This document shows positions 13,901 through 25,696 of a stretch of DNA of 64,000 nucleotides, one piece after another (position 1 is the first letter of the stretch; each line of letters begins with the position of its first letter). Location of the stretch: contig NMRA01000176.1 of NCBI GenBank assembly GCA_002633005.1, positions 445,740 through 509,739 on the forward strand, written 5' to 3'. The notes under the pieces were generated by a model. The model did not search any database. It was not told where the DNA came from and saw nothing but the letters and a program-made list of their open reading frames with translations. The position numbers and the translations under genes were made by a program. The DNA is from Phoronis australis (taxonomy: Eukaryota > Phoronida > Phoronidae).

Positions 13901-16900
13901 GTAAAGCTTCAACTTGATAGAACTCCAGAGTTGATACCCCAAAGTAGTGCGGACCATAACCTTTACATGAATTGAGTTATAAATGATCGACTTACGCAGG
14001 CCAAAAGTATCACAGGTGCCCGTCATAGTGCACATAGCGAATGCACTTTCCCCGGCAGAAGATCCTGACGTCTTAAGCCTGGCATTTCCCGAGTAGTCAA
14101 ACACTTCGACTTTGACCGCGTAACCACCATTCCCGTCGAAATTCATGAAATACCCGGAATACGTTCCGTCCTCCTTCGTTATATCTGGTCCTGAAGAAGA
14201 CAAACGGGGATTTTTTGGATGACATATGCATAAGGCGTACAATACATAATTGAATCTCAGTACACATAGTAGTGAAAGGGTTCTTGCCTCTCTGAGTATT
14301 GATACAATTTTGTAAAATAAGGCAAAACAGTTGGTTTACATACAAGGTCCTATTTTAACTTCGCACTCGTATAAGTGACGTCAACATAAAAATAATTTGC
14401 TTAACTTCAAATCGATCTTTTGTCTTTGTGCAAGACTAAAAAATGAATGCAGTCCAATGAGAGACATAAAACCCATTGAAGATGCGCTAAACGACAACCG
14501 TGGTAGCCTATTAACAGATATCGAATACAACTAAATCACGTAAATCTTCGAAATATTGCTCTGTAACCCTAGTCAACTCGAAAACTTTGAAACGTTCTTT
14601 CGAACATATTCTTAAAAGCCTAACAAACTGCGCAATTGTGACAAACGCTTTGAGCGCGTTTTAAAAGTGACGTCCATGGGAAAGACCGTCCATCTCAATA
14701 CACGTGCCGCCATAGGTGACACAGGAAGGATATCTTTTAACTGGCGCGACCCCTGCCTGGACGTTATATGTAGTAACATATTTAGGCAGCTGCATGACTT
14801 AGAGATGCGTAGTTTTAAATATTATTTTGCAACACCATCATTTCTAGGTGTGAGGCAACTTGGTAAAAATAACAACAGTGTTGACTGACATGAGAGGCGT
14901 GGCAATAGCGAATCGCAGTTCAAAACTTTCTACCTTACATGTACGTAGAGTTGACTGAGAATACAGAAGAGTCTGTGGTTGATTAAGTGAGCAAATGTTT
15001 AATTTCTCACAGCAATAAACAATTTTGCAATATCAGGTGACAGTATTAGTCTCCCTTTAATATAACGGAAGTCGTCTGAGCACTGCTTACCAGATCCATT
15101 GTCCAGCAGCTTGATCTTTGTTTCCGACTTCTCACTCTCCACTATAGCATGGACTTCTGCGCCCACAACAGGCGTGTAGCCTTTAGTTAAAGTTGCAAAT
15201 ATGACTAAACGCATAGAACTGGGGTCTGTAACGAAAGGTGTGTCCATGAAATCCGATATTCACCTCTAACGAACACGAGCTGCGGGTGATTTCTATAGTG
15301 GAAGTCAATATCTGCTCAGAGAGACAATGGGTAGCAATATGTGATTCACGAGAAAAAAGGTTGAAAGTGTGTCTGGAAAACAATGCAGTATTAAGTTCTT
15401 TGAAATAAGACGTTATAGAATCACCAAAAAGGGCAGTCAGTTTTGCCATTTCATAATTCGAATCCGATGAGTTTACCTTAGACAGAAGACAGTCACAATT
15501 TTATACTAGACTATCTGACTGAAAATACTCACCTGAAAAGTTCACTGTCGCCTGACCAATCTGTGAGCTCAGAGTGATTGGTTTGTCACCTGGAGATCTT
15601 GGCCGAGAAGTCACCGTCACTTGCAAAGCCCACGTGCTGAATCCATGTCTGTTGGTAATGTTAAGAACCCAAATCCCAGGTTCTGCAGCTCCTGCTATTG
15701 AAATACGCATAGACTTAGACGAATTGAAAGCTGGAACGGGAACACGCGATCCTGAGGGAGAGCGTAGGTCCAAGGTTAGTTGAGGTTTGTCCGCCGTCGT
15801 CCACTTGAATGTAAAGACCGTGTTGTTACCAATGTCGTCGTCAATTGGTATTTTTAAAATTACACTCTTTTTTGGTTGCACCGATGCACTTTTCCCAAAG
15901 ACCTGTGGCAAAATTGTGGCAAAATCACTTCAGGTGCTTAACTTTAAAAACATCACATCACATGTCAACTTTGGTGAATTGAATTGCTGAGTCGAGCAAA
16001 GTTATAATTAGTGATAGATATTCAAAAGAGCAATAGCAAGAAAATTCTTCCAGATTCGGCAAAGTCAAATATCAAATCTCGCTTTCTTGTCGTTGAACAT
16101 TTTGATGCCTTCAAATAAAATCTTCACTTTCTAGCACTACCCTCATTGTTGGACTGTCGAGAGACGTAAACCAGCCATTAAACCTCACGCCATTTGATGA
16201 ATTTACCTTGATGACGTCAGACTCCTCTTCACCTACGGAATCCGTGAAGGCGTCGACTAAACTTGTACTTGCTTCCGAGTCTGTTGCAAAGAAAGAGCGC
16301 CCACCCGTATCACTAGCCAGAGCAATCAGTTTTGGATCTGCTGCATTGGACAGAAGTAATGTATCGACACGAACTCCCGCGTCTGTAAGATTTTGAAGGA
16401 CTTCATATATGTATGGTCGTTCATTCTCTTGACCATCAGAAAGAAGAATTATTTTTCCACCTCGAAGGGCTTTGTTGTTTTGCAGCATCTGGAGCAATAA
16501 GAAATAAGAGGTCTGTTAAGCAATCATTTAAGTGAGCGGTCCGGGTTTTGAAGTCAAACACAGTCCTGTAACTAGATCAGGCTGAAGTTTCAAACTTAAA
16601 ACTTGAATAAATACATGTAGCGACTGAGACGACTTGCCGTTTCATGGAACCAAAACAAATTGTTCCACGCCAAAACATGAAGCGAAACAGAGGTGGCGCT
16701 TCATATGAGTTAAGGTTAGCGAAATTCTGATGAAATGTATCATTTGAAGACGCTGCCTCGGTAGTCTGTAGAGCACGTCGGTTTAAAGAAATCTGCTCTG
16801 TTTACCTTCATGGCTTTCATGAGTCCGCCGCCGATACCGGTACTGCCTCGGGTGGAGGATGGAAGACTGTTTATCAGCGACTGCTTGTCCACGTCATTCG

Positions 16901-19900
16901 ATACTAGAGTTAAGTTGTGAACGATGGCTGCGGTGGTGTGGAAGGTAACAACACCCACAGATGAAATACCCGTAGGGGTAATTTGCTGAATGGCTTCCTC
17001 AGCTGCTTGGGTTGCCTTTGTTAGCCTGTCGTTGGTCTGCACATTCAAAGAATGTTAACGTACAGTCTTGAATTCAAGATAAGATGTGATATCATCAGTT
17101 AAAAACGTGTTCTCCGGAAACGAGAAATACACCGTGAATCAGGTAATCAAAGTGGTCAAGAAAATACTTGAAAATAAGAAAGTCAGCTCCTTTTCCGTCC
17201 TACAGCGTAAGTCAGTGGTGTATGGTCACAATGGATTCACACGTCTGCAGGGTTTTAAGTTCGAGAAAAATGTTTCTATAGTGACTTAAAACTTTTCTGG
17301 AAAGGACAAAGGTCGCGTTTGGTCGGAAATTCCTGGCACAAGCTGGGGGTCTACTTCATGGATTTTTTCTTACGCTCACACGTCAAAATTGCTAAAATAA
17401 AGGTAAAAATAGTCAATTAGCCATTAGAACATAGCGGTCTGGAAATAAGCTGCATTGTGCAAATTTTCTTAGTAAGTAACATTTATGGGTATATTCCCAG
17501 ATACTTTTGTTATTTTTCTAAGTTTTTACTAATTTTCGGACATAGTTATAAGGAACGTAAGATAAAATCTATGTTTTAATTTTAAGTCACTTTCATGAAA
17601 GAGACGCTATTCTTCTACTGTAAACTAGTAGCTTATGTAACCACGATTACGCCATACGAAAAGTAACGAATTTTGTCTCTCTGGATGAGCTTGGTTTAAT
17701 CAGACGTCGTAACTAGTAGCGTCTTCGGTCGTTGCTAAGACGGACGTAAGGCAAAAATCAAAGTTGCGATCGTTTTAATTACTGATTTGATGTTCATAGT
17801 AAGAAATGTTTATCTAACAAGAAAAGAATTGCTAGAAGGAAAATAAGAGCTGTTAAGAGGACGGCACCGGCCATGACCGGCCAGTCTGCGTTTAGAGCAT
17901 CGACCTAATATTTCTTGAAGGCAGTTGGTAACCTACTCACATCCATGCTGCCGCTGATGTCAATGACTAAAACTGTTCTCGGGGCACCTCTTTTAAGAAC
18001 ACGGAACACGGGTGTGGTGTCGACATGAACTCCTTCCGGTAATGGAGGATTGCTATTGTCTACGAAAGAAAATATATTAAACGTCAGTAAAGTAAATTGA
18101 CAGAAAGTAGCAGTAACAAGGAATCGCACTCACAATATCCGCAGTAGCAGCTCAATGCTTTACAGTTGGGCCAAATCTCGAGAGTCAACTGAGAAAGTAT
18201 TATAACTATTATCTCAAAGCACCACCACCAACTCCTACTAATGATCATGATGATGACGATGATGATGATTATGATGGTGGTGGTGGTGATGTTGATGATG
18301 TTGGTGATGATGATGATGATAGTGATGATTATGATGATGATGATGGTGGTGGTGGTGATTACGGCGATGGTGATGATGATGGTGATGGTGGTGATGATGA
18401 TTATGATGAAGATGATGATGAGGATGGTGGTGGTGATGACGATGACGATGATGATGATGACGATGACGGTGGTGATGATGACGATGACGGTGGTGATGAT
18501 GATGGTAATAATCAATGTGTCACAAAGTAGAAACAACGGCCACATGAAACTACATACATGTAAGCAGCATATTGGTGTCGCAAAGTACACTTAATTAGAT
18601 GACGGGATTGTTTTTGGTAGAAAAAGGAACGTTCAGAGCGCTTTTTGGTAGACGTGTAAATTCCCGTATTTTTATTTAAGTTACCTTTAAAGTCGACGTG
18701 TTCTCTCATTATTTCCCACTGACTTCTCCATCCACATTTGGCGTTATGCTTGTTCGGGGCCTCGTCGTTGTGCAAGTTCAGAGGATCGGATGTGTCGTTA
18801 TCGCAGAAACTGTCAATCTGAAGTGTTAAGAGAGACTCGAGTAAATATCATGGGCGTAATAAAAGGAACAAAATACCATTGATTTTTTTTATGGAGCAGG
18901 TGAGAAGATAACACGTAGTGTACAATCGGGCATTACCTATTATTAATCTAGCTTATTAAAAGGACCCAAAACCCCGTTTTGGTGATTTCAGTCCCTTCAA
19001 GTTATGCTTCCTGCTAATCCACAACTGTCATTTCACTTGAGCGTGAAAGCAGGATTCAACTAAAAACATTTACTCAATGTATCACAGAATGGTTCATGCT
19101 TGGTGGGCGGCCTTTCCCCACACCGGTTATTTAACGAACCTAAAGCGTAGACCACGCGGGCCATTTATCGAAACTTTGTTAGGCGTTGTTAAACGTCATC
19201 CAAACTTTTGAGGTTTGTCTTGGATTGCGGAGGATTATCTTTTTTGAAATTGCTAAACGGGAAAGTTATCTGTTAATAAGCAAAGATCAGGCTTAGTATC
19301 ATCCTAAGTTTCAGTTTTCCTTTTAAATGAAAAAAAATTGTTTGTCGTTTTTTTGTGATTACACTTCAATTAACACCACACCAAAAATAATTAGAAGTAT
19401 TTAAATGTGAATCTTACGTTGTTAAGAAAATGAAAGCACATTAGGGACGCTCTGGCCATGGAAGGATGAGTGGTATTTGGTGCAAAGACGCAATCTTTCT
19501 CAGGAAGTGACGTTGTTGGGTCTCTGTCACAGCTTTCATATCTTCCTCTAACTCTCTTTACCATATTTCCTTGTATCTATAAATAAATAAATTTCAATGT
19601 AACCTGGTAGTCCGAGGATTCAATATATTCTAGGTGAATTAGAAGCTGAGCCGGATGAAAGTTTCGGAGGGACGGTGGGCTAGAAGAAGTCACGGGGGGC
19701 ACGACTTTCTTATTCTTTGATAAATGAGAGCAACATTTGGCAAAAAACGTTCGGGGTACAAAATTGTAAGCGTTCTTATTTCTGAATGAAGTTGATATGG
19801 AAAATGTCGCATAAAACGCACCAAAATCACCATACAGTGAATGTCATGGAATGTTTCGCTTGAAGTCGTGCAACCAAGAAAATACGAAAAGAAAGTGTAT

Positions 19901-22900
19901 CTCTGTAAAGGGCTAGNCATCCCAAGTTTCAGTTTTCCTTTTAAATGAAAAAAAATTGTTTGTCGTTATTTTTTGTGATTACACTTCAATTAACACCACA
20001 CCAAAAATAATTAGAAGTATTTAAATGTGAATCTTACGTTGTTAAGAAAATGAAAGCACATTAGGGACGCTCTGGCCATGGAAGGATGAGTGGTATTTGG
20101 TGCAAAGACGCAATCTTCCTCAGGAAGTGACGTTGTTGGGTCTCTGTCACAGCTTTCATATCTTCCTCTAACTCTCTTTACCATATTTCCTTGTATCTAT
20201 AAATAAATAAATTTCAATGTAACCTGGTAGTCCGAGGATTCAATATATTCTAGGTGAATTAGAAGCTGAGCCGGATGAAAGTTTCGGAGGGACGGTGGGC
20301 TAGAAGAAGTCACGGGGGGCACGACTTTCTTATTCTTTGATAAATGAGAGCAACATTTGGCAAAAAACGTTCGGGGTACAAAATTGTAAGCGTTCTTATT
20401 TCTGAATGAAGTTGATATGGAAAATGTCGCATAAAACGCACCAAAATCACCATACAGTGAATGTCATGGAATGTTTCGCTTGAAGTCGTGCAACCAAGAA
20501 AATACGAAAAGAAAGTGTATCTCTGTAAAGGGCTAGCAAAGGAAACTTTTTTGATAAATTCTAATTTGTTTCATGCACATCAGAAATTGTAGAAGGAAGT
20601 GCGACTACGTACTTGCTTCGAGCATCTCACTGCTTCAATTTTTGTAGAGCCATCGTCCGCTTTAGAATGATAGAAGTCCTTGTCACCTTCCGCGTACTCT
20701 TCAAAGAATCCCCAACGAAGATGGCCGAATTCGTGGAGAATCGTCTTCCCTGTAAAGTAGAATACTGTCAAATCCATGGACACAGTCCAAGCAGATGATA
20801 CGTGTCAAGAATTGTCTAAATCGCACTTTTTGATCTACACGGGACTGCATAGCATTAGATCTGCTCACGGGATTGGTGAGTCGTGAAAGGCCACGCGATG
20901 GCAAAATAATGCAATCCTGAACGCCACTGCTTGTAGATTTTTTTCTTTCAGATAAAATAGACAGATTTGTGCAGTAATGCTATCCCTTAAACAAACGTAA
21001 ACCACTAACAGACCAACCGTGAACAATAATAGACCAGAGAAGTACAAATTAGTAAATACACCGATGAGGAAATAAAAGTTTGATGACGTACACTAAAAGA
21101 ACAATAAATGTGAAAGGACAGGAACTTGAACATCATCTACTGTCTTTGCTTGCAGCCTGTGCTTTACCTCATTCCACATTGAAGAAAGCCCTACATGTAC
21201 TCTCGTAACGTAACGTCTAATTAATATGCAGAGACTAAGCGTCTTTTTTGAGTGTACGATGTACATCATTTTATTGCCTTTTGTTATAATTTTGATTGAC
21301 AACGACGGTCCCTTCTGTGTGTCACTCTGTTTCTTGGAAAGTAACATGAAAACTACCGTAAATAAAATTTTCATCTGAAGGTCCAAACAATTATTTTGAA
21401 AAACAATTTAACCCCACATTGGCAAAATAACGGAGTCTCTGAAAATACACACACAATAGTTAATTGTCTTGATAATTGTTACAAATTTACATCTGAACTT
21501 CGATGGCTACAATTACTTTGCAAAAAATATTCCCTAGTTGTGAATAGGGAGATTAAGTCGAAATTTCTGACTAAGTTTCTTCTCACTTTTCATGAAGCCA
21601 TAGACTGTTGTTGTACATGAACTTTCGACTCTGTGTATTCTCAATGGACAAACATTGTGATCACAGGCACAAAGCACAACCTATACTATTGGTCGAGAAG
21701 TCAGTAATCAATAGCGACATCTAGTGTGAGTCATGATTTTGCTTCTAGCAACTAATCGTTTGTTAACTAACTGAGATTTCATATGAAAATATGGAATTGC
21801 GAATCCGTTATCTATGATCTATGATGAGATAAACTGCTTGTGTAACCATACGTTTTGAGTGTACTACAAACTCTCATAAACAATAAAACCGACAACACCA
21901 TATTATCGTAAACAAGTGACGCCAAAAAGATAATGCATAAAGATGTTTAGGTAACTCTTACCAAAAGGACCGAAATATTTTAAAGACAACCGCTCTCTCG
22001 TCAGGTAAAGTGGAGATAATCGAATGTATTCGGCGGAATGGCCACACGGAAAAGGTTGTTTCGTCTTCGGTCCGTGATTCTCACCAGGAGGTGGCTTATC
22101 AATGATGACGTTAGCCCTGCATTTACATTAGAGCAAACAGTTTAATGTTCAAGCAAACATTTCGACTTAATGCTAAGTAAAGTGCGGTAAAATCCCGTGA
22201 AGCCGACCAAAGTCTGGTCACTTAAAGGGACAATGTACAGCACTATAACGATTTAAGATATAAGCCATACAGTCACTTAACTATTTAAGGTTATGTACAC
22301 ACAGAACAAAAAAATCCAAGTTGGCTAATTTTGGAACTTCGTAACTCAGAAATTGTTGATCGGATTCATACAAAACTTTCTGATACTATGCATTAGACAA
22401 TCTTCTCCTAAACACCGCTAGAGGTTGTCTTTATAATGTCTCCCTTTCGCATTATAGCTATCAAAGAAAAGAACTCTTATGATATCCAAAAAAATTAAGA
22501 TTGATAAAGCTGTAAAAACGTTTTTTTTTTAGATTTCATAAACAACATTCGTGCTGAATGAAATTTGGTGATGTTATTGAAACTGTTGTTTTACTATCTT
22601 ATTATGAATGACTTATTCGTATTAAAATGGCTCAGGCAAAAAATTCAAAAGAAGGATCCTCTATATAAGGAACGCCACCTGAAGGCAGCCAAAAAGGGAG
22701 CTTCTTCTATTAAATGCAGGAGGCTCCACCTGACGGCGGCCGAATAGCCAGGCCAGTCATATTGATATAGAGTCATCCACTTGTGGTGGCCGAAATTGAA
22801 TTTTGCTTATATCATTTTCATTTTGAAAAATAAGCTTTTGTGCCTTTATTTTTTGTTAATTTCAATAAAAAGACATGGTCACGTGAACCAATTGATAGAA

Positions 22901-25696
22901 TTTTGGTGAAAAGTGAAAATATAATTCTACAGTTATCTACTTTCAGAAAGCATAGAACTTCACTGAGTTGGAATTTGTACCTAAGCATAATGTTTGGCAA
23001 CATACACAGAATTGTCGATAAGTTCCTACACAACCTTAAAATGAAATGAGACTGGGCCTTTTGAGCCCTCATAACTTTGGAACACGTATCACTTGTTATT
23101 GTTATAGATAGTCGGCGCACACGGGAAACAGAACCGCCCAATTTGAACCATGTTATTTACTTTGCGACAACAGGACGAACATTTTAGTTAAAGCCAAAAA
23201 CTAAGGTAAACACGAATAGCTCTAGACGTTTTGAAACCTGCTTCTTAAAACTTGCATGAGGTGGAACTGAAAAACAGGTCCCGACCCATTTTAGCTGGCA
23301 TCAAGTGACTTTCTTTAAAAAAATATCAACTTTTTGTTGATAATGTACGCACCACGGAAAAAGGAGACCATAAACCATGTTAATCAACTTCAGAATAAGT
23401 TATAATGTCTTGTGGGCAGATTGTTCTCCACTTCAGAATAAGTTACAGAGTCTTGTGGGCAGATTGTTCCTCACTTCAGAATAAGTTATAATGTCTTGTG
23501 GACAGATTGTTCTCCACTTCAGAATAAGTTACAGTGTCTTGTGGGCAGATCTTTCCTCACTCCAGAATAAGTTATAATGTCTTGTGGACAGATTGTTCTC
23601 CACTTCAGAATATGTTACAGTGTCTTGTGGGCAGATTGTACCCCACTTTTACATTTTAAATACTATACAATTATTGTATATATTATATTATGTGTACTGT
23701 AGATGGAGTATTTTCGTTTGTCATAATACGACCTTGTATTTCATCTTTATGTTACTCGTTTCGTTGTAAGCGAGGTTTTCGGGAGCGGTTCGCACTTAGC
23801 GCATACGAAAAATAATTTCAAAATGCCACGAGTTTTGACTGGATTGGGCATCCTTTCCCAAATCGATTCGCTTTCTATATGAAACTGTTACCTTTCGTAC
23901 AAGAACATTCCAGAGATTTGTGAATTGTTCTCCATGACCGAGAAGTTCTTTCATTTTCATTCCCATCCTCCAAAATAACTATTTTCAAATGACTTCAGCA
24001 ATGATGCAAGAAACAGGTAAAGCAACATTGATTCTGTGTTCATCTGACACGCAGTGTTTGCATAGTGCAACGTGCTTACAAGGTTACGACTCCCTGTCTG
24101 AAGATATTTCAGTATCACTTTCATATTTACACAAAGCTAGACTATGAAGATAGCGGCATCTATATAGAACATTGAAAAATCTCAGCATTATTTCTCCACT
24201 TTAGTAAGTTGTGTAAAATCGTGTCGACTTGTAAGTGTATTTAGCCACATATTCTCAAAACTATAGATTTTAACTGGGAATAAGTATATAGTTTCTGAAA
24301 GTAGACAGTCTTTAAAAGTTGTTTTTGACTTTAAGCCAATCTTTTTTTCATTGGGTCACGTAACAATGACTTTTTAGTAAAATTCAGCAAAAGGGAAGGT
24401 ACAGCCATATCTGTAATAAAACAAGGGTATCAAAAACATGACTATATTTCGCTTCATATATATGTTCTATATGAAATCTCAAATACTCTAAAACATCATT
24501 TTCGCTAAATCCAGCATCAGATTTTTTTTATCAAAATCTTAAAAGTCCCTTTTGATAGTTCCTAATCATGGAGAAGTAGAACATTTTGAAAACAATTCTT
24601 AAAAGCGTTTTGGAAAACAACACATAAAACATGGTGTCTTTCACATGAATCCAATCAGCCAGTTCTAAGATAGGGTTTTCCGAAGTTTGGAAATTTGATG
24701 CTCTTTCAAATATTACTACGGGTACCTTTGAAATGTCTCTGTACCAGACGGACCCCAGCCAGGACGCCCAGACCATAATCTGGGGGCAAGAATTGTGACT
24801 CCTCCTACGTACGCCCTCCGTCTTGTCGCCACAAACAAATCACGTGAAAATTCCGTGAATGTTTCCTATTGATGAGATATGCGAGGATGAAGTCACAAAA
24901 AAATCCCGGATGACAAACATTCTTAAGTGCAGTGCTCCGAATCAAATTGACATTTCCTCAATAAATTTGTCCTTAAGTTGTTCCATGAAAAACTGAACAT
25001 GCATTATGCTTTAGCGCTGAAGTCAGTGTGTTCACTTGATTGAGTTCGCTGGTTCCGCCACGTCAACCGGCTAAGACATCTTGATGCCGACTTCCGGCTT
25101 ACACGCCGCCGATTGTCCTTGATAATATTGTTGTTTTTATACATGTAAGGGGATATTTATAGATCAAAACAAATCATGAGTCCGCCAAAATAAGGAGGAT
25201 TCAGTATAAAATACAATCATTATACAGCAAGGGTTCTACTATACAAACAAGGCGGATATGATTGCGTTCTACAGGCTGATAAAACAAATATTTTACTTTA
25301 AAGCTACACAAGGCTTTGTCCTGTTTAGCAGGCTAAAAAACGAAAATCGTATTAGGACTTCTACTCTCAAAATATGATAGTATTTAATTTACATTAGCAC
25401 CAAGAACACCCGACTTTATCGAGTATATTCGGGCTGGCCAACTCTAAAAGTCAATCAGTTGCATTTGATCCCATTGCTTTCTGTAGGCTACTCGAGTATT
25501 TTTCCAGTAAATAAGGATTTGTATTAACTCATACCTTGATTCTATTGATGAGATTATCCGATTGTGGAATGTCGTCAGATATGGCGACCAGTATGTTGTC
25601 ATATTTGTTGTTCACCAAAGAGAACTGATTCCGCGAACCAGCATCGGTGATTTGAAAGTAACCCAGTAACAGCAAAATTACACCGACGTTCATCAT
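10967..25696 (-). CDS. CLCA: Calcium-activated chloride channel regulator (CLCA) family protein, 15 coding exons
   Basis: Coding exons in transcript order: 25696-25535, 24865-24726, 22116-21962, 20749-20613, 20196-20038 (alternative near-identical copy 19576-19418), 18817-18685, 18059-17941, 17036-16806, 16488-16207, 15902-15533, 15225-15091, 14190-13996, 13085-12934, 12273-12195, 11658-10967. All junctions are GT-AG and in phase; the total is 3141 bases, or 1046 residues. Residues 1-18 form a signal peptide. The N-terminal CLCA metalloprotease domain holds HEFGH at 158-162 followed by glutamates at 169-170. The VWA domain has a complete MIDAS: DISGS at 329-333, T401 and D430. A beta-sandwich and a fibronectin-III-like region follow, then a membrane segment near 985-1008 and a 38-residue cytoplasmic tail. 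Known CLCA proteins are secreted or tethered, cleave themselves, and modulate calcium-activated chloride currents. The GTACAG donor after 12934 is weak but fits phase and family alignment. A 5' untranslated exon is likely, since TTTTGCAG lies just upstream of the start. Confidence 0.93.
13125..13480 (+). repeat. Dispersed repeat family R1, copy 2
   Basis: It shares the block tttggctaactttggaac, then aatggctgatcagattca, then a catcttgaac block and finally a ttcacgtgacccaatcaat block with the copies at 22305 and 37335, in the same order. It lies in a CLCA intron. Confidence 0.7.
18241..18510. repeat. GAT/GGT trinucleotide microsatellite
   Basis: About 270 bases of imperfect GATGATGGTGAT repeats in the CLCA intron between exons 6 and 7. 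Long open frames through it on both strands are products of the repeat. Confidence 0.95.
19300..19916. repeat. Copy A of a 617-620 bp tandem duplication carrying CLCA exon 5
   Basis: Nearly identical to 19918-20536, with a 2-base indel in a T-run and a few substitutions. It includes a complete exon with acceptor and donor at 19576-19418 (minus strand). The copies are separated only by one N at 19917. In the exon, codon GAA of copy B is AAA here (19498), a glutamate-to-lysine change. Confidence 0.9.
19918..20536. repeat. Copy B of the tandem duplication carrying CLCA exon 5
   Basis: The second copy is offset by 618-620 bases from the first. Its exon, 20196-20038, is used in the CLCA model because it is nearest to exon 4. 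Both exon copies are 159 bases with phase 0 at both ends, so either one or both could be spliced in without a frameshift. Confidence 0.9.
22305..23075 (+). repeat. Dispersed repeat family R1, copy 3, with an internal GC-richer insertion
   Basis: The head (ttggctaattttggaac, gttgatcggattcata) and tail (acatggtcacgtgaacc, ctactttcagaaa, acacaacctt) match the 37335 copy. A GC-richer stretch at about 22640-22800 interrupts the family and looks inserted. Confidence 0.65.
23387..23644. repeat. 43-bp tandem array with alternating variants, six copies
   Basis: Six copies of a 43-bp unit starting acttcagaataagtta. Odd copies carry taatgtcttgtgg and end ttctcc. Even copies carry cag-gtcttgtggg and end cctc or cccc. 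The alternation makes it an 86-bp dimer repeated three times. Confidence 0.9.
24180..24560 (-). repeat. Dispersed repeat family R1, copy 4 (inverted)
   Basis: On the minus strand it reads gactgtctactttcagaaac and contains the CACGTGAC-type block followed by the matching flanking pieces, in reverse orientation to the other copies. Boundaries are approximate. Confidence 0.5.

Larger units (their letters stand above)
11659..25534 (-). other. Introns of the CLCA gene
   Basis: Introns range from under 300 bases to about 2.6 kb. They contain R1 dispersed repeats (13125-13480, 22305-23075, and an inverted one at 24180-24560), the GAT trinucleotide tract 18241-18510, the 620-bp duplication around 19300-20536 and the 43-bp array at 23387-23644. 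No other gene was recognised in them. Confidence 0.6.

Noticed and set aside
18084-18594. Open frames rich in Ile/Thr or Met in the GAT tract
   Set aside because: Produced by the trinucleotide repeat in a CLCA intron.
24531-24776. An 81-codon minus-strand frame overlapping CLCA exon 2
   Set aside because: The CLCA exon uses another frame in which family residues and phases fit; this frame is a shadow.
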